Shown here: positions 33,061-41,323 of the stretch, piece by piece
Layout of the letters: the number at the start of each line of letters is the position of its first letter
Position numbering within the stretch: the stretch's first letter is position 1
Assembly: GCA_016794525.1 (NCBI GenBank)
Contig: JAEUJY010000041.1
Location: 1-41,323 of the forward strand
Length of the DNA stretch: 41,323 nucleotides
Source: Myxococcales bacterium
GTDB taxonomy: Bacteria > Myxococcota_A > Polyangia > Haliangiales > Haliangiaceae
Reading direction: 5' to 3'
Notes under the pieces: generated by a model
Databases searched by the model: none
Seen by the model: the letters and a program-made list of their open reading frames with translations, nothing else
What the model was told of the DNA's origin: nothing
Program-made: the position numbers and the translations under genes

Positions 33061-35307
33061 ATGCCCACCACCACCTCCTCCACCTCATCGTCGTCGCTGG
33101 TCGACCGCTTCCCGGCGCTGGCGCGGCTCGGGCTCAGCGGCGGCCCGCGGACGATCCCGTTCGTGCAGCAGATGCAGTGGACCGACTGCGGCGCGGCGTC
33201 GTTGACGATGGTGATGGCGTTCCACGGCAAGACCGCGCGCCTGGCCGAGGTCCGCGACGCGATGGGCATCGGCCGCGACGGCGTCTCGGCCAAGGCCATC
33301 CTCGAGACCGCCGATCGCTACGGGCTGCAGGGCCGGGCGATCAAGGTCGACCTCGAGCAGCTGCCGATGCTGCCGCGCGGCTGCATCCTGCACTGGGAGT
33401 TCAACCACTTCGTCGTCTTCGATCGCCTGGTCAAGGGCGGCGTCCGCATCGTCGACCCGGCGGTCGGCCCGCGCGACGTCAAGCTCGCCGACTTCGGCAA
33501 GCAGTTCACCGGCGTCGCGCTCGACCTGTCGCCGACCGCGCGCTTCACCAAGGAGCAGCCGGCGAAGGGGCGGCTGGGTCGCTACGTCAAGGAGTTGCTC
33601 AGCGAGCGGACGATCTTCACCCGCGTCATCGTCATGTCGATGGTGCTGCGGCTGGTGGCGCTGGTGCTGCCGCTGCTCACCGGCATGATCATCGACAAGG
33701 TGGTCCCGCGCTCGGACTACTCGCTGCTGTACGTCGTGCTGGCGTCGATCGGCGGGATGGTGGTGTTCAACGCGGTGGTCGGCATCCTGCGCGCCCACCT
33801 GCTCCTGCACCTGCGGATGGCGCTCGACACCCGGATGACGCTGTCGTTCCTCGACCACATGGTCAGCCTGCCGTTCTCGTTCTTCCAGCGGCGCTCGACC
33901 GGCGACCTGATGCAGCGGGTCGACTCCAACGGCACGGTCCGCGAGATCGTGACCTCGAAGAGCATGTCGGCGGTGATCGACGGCGTCTTCGTGCTGACCT
34001 ACGCGGTCATCATCTTCTGGGTCAACGCGACGCTGGGCGTGATCGCGATCGCGCTGTCCTTGACCGAGGCGCTGGTGTTCCTGGCGGCGCGCCCGGCCAA
34101 CCACCGGCTCTTGGCCGCCAGCCTCGACAAGCAGGCCAAGGAGCACGGCTACATGATCCAGATGCTGGGCGGCATGGAGACGCTCAAGTGCGCCGGCGCC
34201 GAGCAGCAGGCGGTCGAGAAGTGGAGCAACCTCTACACCGACCAGCTCAACGTGACGATCCGCCGGGTGCGGATGCAGGCCTACGTCGACGCGGTGCGCG
34301 GCGCGATCGCCTCGCTGGCGCCGCTGCTGATCCTCACCGTCGGCGCGACCGCGGTGATGAAGGGCCAGATGAGCCTGGGCACGATGCTGGCGATGAACTC
34401 GCTGGCGGCCAGCCTGTTCGAGCCGCTCAGCGCGCTGGTGTCGTCGGCGCTGGAGCTGCAGCTGGTGCGCGGCCACATGGAGCGCATCGACGACGTGCTG
34501 CAGACCCAGCTCGAGCAGGCGCGCGACCAGGTCGTGCAGCCGCCGGCGCTGCGCGGCAACCTGCGGGTGCGCGGCGTGTCGTTCCGCTACGGCGAGCAGG
34601 CGCCGCTGGTGGTCGACGGCGTCGACCTCGACATCCCGGCCGGCGCCGCGGTGGCGCTGGTCGGCCCGTCGGGCTCGGGCAAGACGACGCTGCTGTCGCT
34701 GCTGGCCGGGCTGCACCAGCCGACCGCCGGCGAGATCGTCTACGACGACAAGCCGCTGGCGTCGCTGGACCTGCGCGCGGTGCGCCAGCAGATCGGCATC
34801 GTGCCGCAGCACCCGTTCATCTTCGGCGCCAGCGTGCGCGAGAACATCGCGCTGACCGTGCCCGGCGCGCCGATCGAGCGGGTGGCCAGCGCCGCGCGGG
34901 TGGCGTGCCTGCACGACGACGTCGCCGCGATGCCGATGGGCTACGACACGGTCGTGTCCGACGGCGGCGGCTCGCTGTCGGGCGGCCAGCGCCAGCGGGT
35001 GGCGATCGCCCGCGCGGTGCTGCGCAACCCCAGCGTGATGCTGCTCGACGAGGCTACCTCGGCGCTCGACAACCAGATCGAGGCCAACGTCATCGCCAAC
35101 CTCGAGCGGCTGCGCTCGACCCGCGTCACCGTCGCCCACCGGCTGTCGACCGTGCGCAACGCCGATCTGATCGTCGTGATGGACAAGGGCAAGATCGTCG
35201 AGCGCGGCACCCACCACGAGCTGGTCGCCAAGCGCGGCCTGTACCACGCCCTGCTCAAGGCGTCCGAGACGCCCGCGGAGGTCCACCATGTCGCCAAGGC
35301 TTCGTGA
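33061..35307 (+). CDS. C39-peptidase ABC exporter for double-glycine peptides (PCAT)
   Basis: This 748-residue protein is a peptidase-containing ABC transporter. Residues about 30-155 are the C39 domain: Gln37 (oxyanion), T-D-C-G-A-A with catalytic Cys43, F-N-H-F-V-V-F with His116, and D-P-A with Asp132. All are intact, so leader cleavage should work. The membrane domain (about 185-470) has six helices. The ATPase (about 500-735) has Walker A (G-P-S-G-S-G-K-T-T), L-S-G-G-Q, Walker B (V-M-L-L-D-E-A) and a switch His (V-A-H-R-L-S-T). It should remove the leader after Gly-Gly and pump the peptide through HlyD and TolC. Its natural substrates are probably the peptides at 25756 and 26152. The upstream gap of 148 bases holds no gene. 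Confidence 0.96.
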   Translation: MPTTTSSTSSSSLVDRFPALARLGLSGGPRTIPFVQQMQWTDCGAASLTMVMAFHGKTARLAEVRDAMGIGRDGVSAKAILETADRYGLQGRAIKVDLEQLPMLPRGCILHWEFNHFVVFDRLVKGGVRIVDPAVGPRDVKLADFGKQFTGVALDLSPTARFTKEQPAKGRLGRYVKELLSERTIFTRVIVMSMVLRLVALVLPLLTGMIIDKVVPRSDYSLLYVVLASIGGMVVFNAVVGILRAHLLLHLRMALDTRMTLSFLDHMVSLPFSFFQRRSTGDLMQRVDSNGTVREIVTSKSMSAVIDGVFVLTYAVIIFWVNATLGVIAIALSLTEALVFLAARPANHRLLAASLDKQAKEHGYMIQMLGGMETLKCAGAEQQAVEKWSNLYTDQLNVTIRRVRMQAYVDAVRGAIASLAPLLILTVGATAVMKGQMSLGTMLAMNSLAASLFEPLSALVSSALELQLVRGHMERIDDVLQTQLEQARDQVVQPPALRGNLRVRGVSFRYGEQAPLVVDGVDLDIPAGAAVALVGPSGSGKTTLLSLLAGLHQPTAGEIVYDDKPLASLDLRAVRQQIGIVPQHPFIFGASVRENIALTVPGAPIERVASAARVACLHDDVAAMPMGYDTVVSDGGGSLSGGQRQRVAIARAVLRNPSVMLLDEATSALDNQIEANVIANLERLRSTRVTVAHRLSTVRNADLIVVMDKGKIVERGTHHELVAKRGLYHALLKASETPAEVHHVAKAS

Positions 35308-36202
35308 TTCGTTCCTGATCGTCGCGGCGCTGGCCGTCACCGCCTGCGGCGGCGGCGCCCACGATCCGATCGGCGCCGATCCGTTCGCGGCGCAGCGCGA
35401 GGTCCAGCCGGCGGCGCCGCCGGCGCCGGTGGTGCTGGCCGGCGTGATCACCTCGGCCAAGAGCCAGGTGGTCGCGGCCGAGTTCGAGGGCCGGGTCGAG
35501 GACGTGCTGGTCCGCGGCGGCCAGCGGGTCAGCGCCGGCCAGGTGCTGGCGCGCCTCGACGACAGCCAGCTGCGGCAGCGGGTCGAGAGCGCGCGCCAGG
35601 CCGCCAACGCCGCTCGCGCCGAGGCGGCCCGCGCGTCGATCGGCGTGGCCGAGGCCCGGCGCCAGCTCGCCACCGAGGATCGGCTGTACCGCAGCGGCGC
35701 CCAGTCGCGGCAGGCGGTGGCCGCGGCGCGCGCGTCGGTGTCGAGCTCGGGCGCGGCGGCCGGCGCGGCGTTCGCCAGCGCCCGCAGCTCCGAGGCCCAG
35801 GTCCAGGAGCTGACCGAGCAGCTGGCCAAGGCCGAGATCAAGGCGCCGATGGACGGCGTCGTGACGATGATCAAGGTCAAGCCGGGCGAGGTCGCGGCGC
35901 GCGGCACCCGGGTGGCGCGGGTGTTCGATCCCGCGGACCTGCAGGTGCGGTTCGAGGTGCCGCGCGGCCACCGCGCCGAGTTCGCGGTCGGCGCCGAGGT
36001 GGTGGTGACCCTCGACGGCGTCGAGCGGCCGTTGCGGGCGAAGGTGATCGATCTGTCGGCCGACCTCGAGGCGCCGCTGCAGTTCGCGGTGGGCGTCGCC
36101 GACATCGACGACGCCGGGCTGTCGCCCGACGACGGCCGGGTCGGGGCCAGCGCCAGCGTCCGGCTGGCCGCCGCGGCGGCGCGCGCGAGCGCCGGCCGAT
36201 GA
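35288..36202 (+). CDS. Lipoprotein HlyD/RND-type periplasmic adaptor
   Basis: The 304-residue adaptor overlaps the exporter gene by 20 bases and has GGAG before ATG 35288. It has a lipoprotein signal (lipobox V-T-A-C, Cys20), a lipoyl half-motif (VVAAEFEGRVEDVLVRGGQRVSAGQVLARLDD, about 58-91) and a long Ala-rich coiled-coil hairpin (about 92-180). The second half-motif (IKAPMDGVVTMIKVKPGEVAARGTRVARV) and a beta-barrel domain follow. It resembles AcrA/MexA-type adaptors rather than the first adaptor, which is membrane-spanning. Two adaptors with one ABC exporter are unusual: they may form a mixed ring or serve different steps. Its overlap with the exporter gene implies coupled expression. Confidence 0.92.
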   Translation: MSPRLRDSFLIVAALAVTACGGGAHDPIGADPFAAQREVQPAAPPAPVVLAGVITSAKSQVVAAEFEGRVEDVLVRGGQRVSAGQVLARLDDSQLRQRVESARQAANAARAEAARASIGVAEARRQLATEDRLYRSGAQSRQAVAAARASVSSSGAAAGAAFASARSSEAQVQELTEQLAKAEIKAPMDGVVTMIKVKPGEVAARGTRVARVFDPADLQVRFEVPRGHRAEFAVGAEVVVTLDGVERPLRAKVIDLSADLEAPLQFAVGVADIDDAGLSPDDGRVGASASVRLAAAAARASAGR

Positions 36203-36237
36203 TACCGTCGGCGCGATGTACCCCGCCGGAGCCCACC

Positions 36238-37596
<1,359 letters not shown>

Positions 37597-37603
37597 CGCC
37601 CCG

Positions 37604-38704
37604 CTACATCGGGATCGACTGCACGCCGGGCACCTGATCGCTGCCGGCGGCCAGCGCGACCCGCCGGGTCGGGCGGCCCGGCGCGCGGACCTCGACCACC
37701 GTCGGCGCGCCGATCTCGAGCGCGAACAACCCCGCGGCGGTGGTGGCGGTGGCGGCCGACATCGTGACCGCGCCGGCGGCGTAGTCGAAGTAGCGAAAGC
37801 CGAACGTGTTGCTGCCGGCGACCGGCGTGATCGTCGCGCCGGCCAGCGGGCGCCGGGTCGCGCTGTCCCACACCAGCCCGATCGACAGCGCGGCGCCGAC
37901 GGTCTGGGCGGTCGCGAACGACGCGAACATCGCGGGGGTGATCGCGATCAGCTCGACCGCGCCGGCCGGTGCGCACAAGGTCGGCGCGCCGGCGTCGATG
38001 CAGGTCGTCACCGGCAGCGCGCCGGCGGGCGCCACGCCGGCGCCGAGCGTCATGCACGAGGCGTCGACCGCGGCGGTGAAGTGCGGGCCGGTCAGCGTCG
38101 CGGTGCCGGCGGCCGACACCTGCACCCCGCCCAGCGGCCGATCGGCGCTCGGCACCAGATCGCCGCTGAGGTCGTACGGGTACTGGTGCTGCAGGAACAC
38201 CTGGTAGCCGCTGGCGTTGGCCGGCGGCGCGCAGCGATCGGCGGCGCCGGTCTCGAGCTTGGCCAGGTCCAGCAGCTGCGCCGCGGTCGGGCTGGTCGTG
38301 AAGTCGCGGCAGTCGAGCGCGTGGACCAGCGGCACGTCGACGCTCCAGCCGCCGCCGTAGTAGCCCTCGCCGTGGAAGACGGTGTCGGCGGCGCAGCCGT
38401 CGTCGTCCGAGCGCACGCCGCGCACGTCGATCGCGGCGAAGCCGGCGGGGAGATCGAGATCGAGCAGCCCGCCGAGGTGGTGGTCGCGCAGCGTGTCGAT
38501 CCGGCCGGGCGCGATCGGCACGCACTGCACGCGGTCGGGCAGGTTCGAGTACAGGACGACCTCGACCCGGTTGACGCACCCGTAGTCGACCGGGCGCGCT
38601 GACTCGCCGGCCGGCGCGATCAGCCGCACGTCGATGGCGTCGTCGCACGCGACGAGCGTGAGGGCGGTCAGGGCGATGGGGAGGAGGGCGCGCGCCACGA
38701 TCAC
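37604..38704 (-). CDS. Secreted lipoprotein with C-terminal regulatory-like beta domain
   Basis: No ATG gives a proper signal peptide; GTG 38704 (or the GTG two codons later) starts a 366-residue protein with a lipobox L-V-A-C and acidic residues after it. The mature protein has many Cys (about 8) spaced like disulfide pairs (YGCVN, DDGCAAD, DCRDF, DRCAPP, SCMT, TCID, TLCAP), typical of extracytoplasmic proteins. The last about 100 residues look like a carboxypeptidase-regulatory-like sandwich (RPLAGATITPVAGSNTFGF...). It converges on the FHA activator gene with only 7 bases between stops, so it is not part of the exporter operon. It shares a style with the next lipoprotein gene. The function is unknown. 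Confidence 0.82.
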   Translation of the reverse strand: MIVARALLPIALTALTLVACDDAIDVRLIAPAGESARPVDYGCVNRVEVVLYSNLPDRVQCVPIAPGRIDTLRDHHLGGLLDLDLPAGFAAIDVRGVRSDDDGCAADTVFHGEGYYGGGWSVDVPLVHALDCRDFTTSPTAAQLLDLAKLETGAADRCAPPANASGYQVFLQHQYPYDLSGDLVPSADRPLGGVQVSAAGTATLTGPHFTAAVDASCMTLGAGVAPAGALPVTTCIDAGAPTLCAPAGAVELIAITPAMFASFATAQTVGAALSIGLVWDSATRRPLAGATITPVAGSNTFGFRYFDYAAGAVTMSAATATTAAGLFALEIGAPTVVEVRAPGRPTRRVALAAGSDQVPGVQSIPM

Positions 38705-38813
38705 CGCGAGTGTACCCTCGCCGGGGCCGCGGCGCCGCGTGCGCCGCGCCACGACCGGCGGGGCGCGCCGCTCGTACCGCGTCGACCCAGCGGATCGCCT
38801 CGCCGGCGCGCGG

Positions 38814-39881
38814 CTAGAGCACCACGACGGCCGGCACCGGGCGGAAGTCGCCCAGCGTCCCCACCACGACGGTGCGGCTGCGGGTGCCGGCGGTGACGGT
38901 CACGGCGGTGGGCCCGGCGGTGTAGACGATGAAGGTGCCGCTGGCGTCGGTGGTGGTGGCGCCGCTGGCGGTCAGGTTGGCGCCGCTCATGCGCGTGTAG
39001 ACCAGGTCGGCGCGGGCGGCGTCGACGCCGGTGACGGTGGCGTTGGCGACCGGGGTGCGCTGCGCGTCGACCACCAGCACCACGACCGCGCCGCCGCGGT
39101 TGTCGAGCATCGTCGGATCGGTCGAGTCGTCGAGCACCGCCGCCGACGCGAACGGATAGATCACCTCGCCGCCGCCGCACGGGCTGGGCTGGTCCGGGTA
39201 GACGCAGCTGGCCTGGTAGCGGCCGGTGTCGTCGTACGCCTCGACCGCGATGCAGGCGGTGCCGACGGTGCGGCGGTAGAGCGTCGGGATCGCGGCGGTG
39301 CCGGCGGCGGTGAACGGGAACTCGGCGCCGGCGTAGGCCATGCCGAGCGCGTCGCCGAAGTCGGCGAGCACGCCCATCCAGCCGCGCAGCGCCGTGGCGT
39401 CGGAGGGCGGCGCGCAGGTGTGATCGCGCACCAGCGTCATGAAGTCGATCATCTTCACCGGCGGCGGCGCGGTCACGCGGTCGCCGCAGTCGAGCAGGGG
39501 CCGGGCCTTGAGCTGGACGTGGTCGCCGCCCTGGTAGAACGCCATCGCGCCGAACACCGGCCAGCCGCTGCAGTCGCCGGCCGCGCCGTCGATGCCGCCG
39601 GCGTAGAACGAGGCCAGGCGATCGGGGATCGCCAGCGACACGCCGGCCGACACCGGCAGGTCGGCGATCGTGCGGACGCCGGGCGCGGCGATGCCGGCGC
39701 AGTCGGTCGCGAAGTCGGCGTTGCCGGCGAGATCGGGCGCGCCGTAGGCCCACACCGTCACCGAGCGCACGCACGACAGGTCGGCGGTCGAGTCGGCGGT
39801 GAGCGGATCGGCGATCATCGACAGCTCGAGCGTGGGCTCGCAGGCCGCTAGCGCGATCAGGGGCAGCCAGCGCGCGCGCAT
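38814..39881 (-). CDS. Secreted Cys-rich lipoprotein, related in layout to the neighbouring lipoprotein
   Basis: ATG 39881 gives a 355-residue product with a short lipoprotein signal (MRARWLPLIALAAC, Cys14). Like the protein at 37604 it begins with a V-R-S-V-T-V-W strand after a Cys, contains repeated short Cys loops (DCAGI, DCSGW, DCGD, TCAPP, SCVYP, PCGGG) and ends with a carboxypeptidase-regulatory-like sandwich (TPVANATVTGVDAAR...TDASGTFIVYTAG). The two are probably distant paralogues. Its start overlaps the upstream gene's stop by one base (TGATG), so it is cotranscribed with the TPR-like protein. No enzyme motif is seen. Confidence 0.84.
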   Translation of the reverse strand: MRARWLPLIALAACEPTLELSMIADPLTADSTADLSCVRSVTVWAYGAPDLAGNADFATDCAGIAAPGVRTIADLPVSAGVSLAIPDRLASFYAGGIDGAAGDCSGWPVFGAMAFYQGGDHVQLKARPLLDCGDRVTAPPPVKMIDFMTLVRDHTCAPPSDATALRGWMGVLADFGDALGMAYAGAEFPFTAAGTAAIPTLYRRTVGTACIAVEAYDDTGRYQASCVYPDQPSPCGGGEVIYPFASAAVLDDSTDPTMLDNRGGAVVVLVVDAQRTPVANATVTGVDAARADLVYTRMSGANLTASGATTTDASGTFIVYTAGPTAVTVTAGTRSRTVVVGTLGDFRPVPAVVVL

Positions 39882-41014
39882 CAGAACCCCGTGATCCGGG
39901 TGGGCTCGCGCTGCGAGTACGCGTACAGGCCGACCGAGCCGCCGGCGACGACCGCGCCGACCGCGGCCCACACGTACCAGCGCTTGTACCAGGGCGGCGG
40001 ATCGGTGCCGAGCGCGCCGGCGTCGACGCCGAGCAACGCCGCCAGCACGCTGGGCTGGGTCGCCTTCTTGAGCGCCATCGGGGCCGACTCGGTGTCGGCC
40101 ACGGCGTCGTAGACCCGCACCCGCGGATCGGTGTCGCCCTCGATGACCAGGAAGCGCCGGGCGCCGGTCAGCTTGGCCAGCCGGCGGGCGCGCTTGAGCC
40201 GATCCTCGGTGGTGCGCGCGTCGAGCGTCTCGACCCGCAGCCGGCGGGCCCGGCTGACGTCGTCCTCGTCGTCGAGCACGACCTCGAGGCCGTTGTCGCG
40301 CGCGGCGCGGATGTCGACCAGCGCGGCGAACGGCTTCTTCTTGCGGGCGGTGACGACGACGAGGTGGTAGCCGATCGCGAGGTCGACCTCCTCAGCCAGC
40401 GGCTGGGGCGCGCCGCCGTCGATCATCAGGTCGGCGGTGCCGGGCTCGACCGCGGCGGTGTCGATGTACAGCGTGCGGGTCTTGGGGCGACCGGCGCGCG
40501 CCGCGTCGATCAGCCCGCGCACCCGCGGCGAGGTGGTGCCGCGATCGATCTCGAGGTCGGGCGCGATCCGGAACGCGGCGGCGAACCAGGCGACCGCGTC
40601 GTCGCCGCGGTCGGCGTTGTCGGCGACCAGGCCGCGCCAGTACAGCAGCTCGCCGGCGCCGGCGGCCATCTGGTCGGGCGCGCCGTTGGCGAACAGCTCG
40701 CCCAGCGCGACCTCGATCAGCTCGTCGGCGCGATCGAACTCGAAGCTGGCGTAGGCGTCCTTGATCGGCTGCAGGTCGTAGGGCGGCTCGTTCTCGAGGG
40801 CCGCCGACACCGCGGCCGAGGTCGGCTGCAGCACGCCGAGCGCCTCGATCCGCTTGCGCAGCTTGGCGAGCTCGTCGGTGCTGGCGCCGCCGTTGACGAC
40901 GATCACGCCGTCGGAGTCGTCGGCGGGCTGGGCGTGGGCGACCGGCGCGGCGGCGAGCAGGCCGACGATCACGCCGACGATCACGCCGACCCCGCGGGCG
41001 CCGCGCGCGATCAC
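39881..41014 (-). CDS. Secreted TPR/PEGA-like protein with C-terminal membrane anchor
   Basis: GTG 41014 (GTGA overlap with the PEGA gene stop) starts a 377-residue protein with a signal peptide (MIARGARGVGVIVGVIVGLLAAAPVAHA). A Leu-rich alpha-helical region (about 40-150) with TPR-like segments (YASFEFDRADELIEVALGEL, GELLYWRGLVADNADRGDDAVAWFAAAFRIAP) follows. A beta domain (LYIDTAAVEPGTADLMIDGGAPQPLAEEVDLAIGYHLVVVTA) resembles a PEGA fold. A basic domain (about 250-320) comes next, and a single C-terminal helix (WYKRWYVWAAVGAVVAGGSVGLYAY) is followed by a short tail. This layout is common in myxobacteria next to Ser/Thr kinases. The protein lies in the periplasm, anchored at its end. Confidence 0.82.
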   Translation of the reverse strand: MIARGARGVGVIVGVIVGLLAAAPVAHAQPADDSDGVIVVNGGASTDELAKLRKRIEALGVLQPTSAAVSAALENEPPYDLQPIKDAYASFEFDRADELIEVALGELFANGAPDQMAAGAGELLYWRGLVADNADRGDDAVAWFAAAFRIAPDLEIDRGTTSPRVRGLIDAARAGRPKTRTLYIDTAAVEPGTADLMIDGGAPQPLAEEVDLAIGYHLVVVTARKKKPFAALVDIRAARDNGLEVVLDDEDDVSRARRLRVETLDARTTEDRLKRARRLAKLTGARRFLVIEGDTDPRVRVYDAVADTESAPMALKKATQPSVLAALLGVDAGALGTDPPPWYKRWYVWAAVGAVVAGGSVGLYAYSQREPTRITGF

Positions 41015-41323
41015 GGCTGGAACCTCACGCGCACCGGGCGGTTGTCGCCGGCCTTCACGGTGATGAACCGCGTGGTCTTGGCGCCGAGATCGGGGTTCTC
41101 GAAGCTGAGCGTGTACGAGCCGGGCGGCAGCCGCAGCGTCGCCGGCGTGACCTGGCGCTTGCCGTTGACGGTGACGTAGGCCCACGGCACGGCGTTGACG
41201 TTGACCACGCCGACGTCGCCCGCGGGCGCGACGCGCGGCTCGGTGCGCGCCGGGCGGCTGCGGGGCGACGACGGGCGCGCGGGCGGCGGCGCCGGCGCGA
41301 CGTCGGGCGTCGCGTCGGGCGGC
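41011..41323 (-). CDS. PEGA-domain protein, C-terminal end (cut by window edge)
   Basis: Only the last about 104 residues are in the window and the frame is open to the right edge. A Pro/Arg/Ala-rich linker is followed by a PEGA-type domain: V-N-V-N-A-V-P-W-A-Y-V-T-V-N-G, then T-P-A-T-L-R-L-P-P-G-S-Y-T-L-S-F-E-N-P and a final strand V-R-V-R-F-Q-P. PEGA domains at the C-terminus after a Pro-rich linker are common in myxobacterial Ser/Thr kinases and secreted proteins, so the missing N-terminus may be a kinase; that is a guess. If so, it could feed the FHA activator 4 kb away. The stop overlaps the next gene (GTGA). Confidence 0.75.
   Translation of the reverse strand, partial: PPDATPDVAPAPPPARPSSPRSRPARTEPRVAPAGDVGVVNVNAVPWAYVTVNGKRQVTPATLRLPPGSYTLSFENPDLGAKTTRFITVKAGDNRPVRVRFQP

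Overview
The window is very GC-rich with strong G/C third-position bias. It encodes many outer-membrane lipoproteins, a TolC/HlyD/C39-ABC exporter, an FHA-domain sigma-54 activator, ECF sigma/anti-sigma proteins and a PEGA-domain protein. This mix suggests a Myxococcota-type (deltaproteobacterial, Haliangiales/Kofleriaceae-like) chromosome. That placement is inferred from gene content and codon style; no rRNA gene or intact tRNA is present to confirm it.

Region 1 (1-11.7 kb) looks like the end of an inserted block. It is one plus-strand operon whose genes are joined by 4-base stop/start overlaps: a triple-repeat protein with a C-terminal Ser-Ala-Gly-Cys motif, a Kelch-like lipoprotein, and a giant protein with at least six tandem concanavalin/LamG-like domains. 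The first two genes are visibly less GC-rich than the rest. The giant gene is split by a frameshift near 5.08-5.11 kb. The block stops at a tRNA-3'-end-like sequence followed by an intrinsic terminator (11686-11742) with nested inverted repeats, as expected of a tRNA attachment-site scar.

Region 2 (11.8-25.6 kb) is an ordinary mosaic: small membrane protein, soluble PAS histidine kinase, lipoprotein, thiopurine methyltransferase-like enzyme, outer-membrane barrel, DUF1993 protein, 3-hydroxyisobutyrate-dehydrogenase-like enzyme, GH31 lipoprotein, KirBac-type potassium channel, class-V aminotransferase-like enzyme, and a coupled secreted protein/ECF sigma/anti-sigma operon.

Region 3 (25.7-37.6 kb) is the most interesting part: a candidate, apparently undescribed, peptide-secretion system. 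Two paralogous small proteins carry textbook double-glycine leaders (F at -15, I at -12, L at -7, V at -4, GG at -2/-1) and a shared Met-rich C-terminal motif. On the same strand lie a barrel protein with an Arg-Asp/Ser-Asp repeat linker, a repeat-rich surface protein and a TolC homologue. Divergently transcribed are an HlyD-like adaptor with a cytoplasmic GAF-like domain, a C39-peptidase ABC exporter with an intact Cys/His/Asp triad, a second (lipoprotein) adaptor and an FHA-AAA+-Fis sigma-54 activator. Good -24/-12 sigma-54 promoter matches lie in front of tolC, the first adaptor gene and the repeat-protein gene. This suggests that the activator at the end of the exporter operon switches on the whole locus. 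In this model C39 cleaves the peptides after GG and the ABC/HlyD/TolC conduit exports them.

Region 4 (37.6-41.3 kb) is a minus-strand group: two secreted lipoproteins, a TPR-like membrane-anchored protein and the end of a PEGA-domain protein cut by the window edge.
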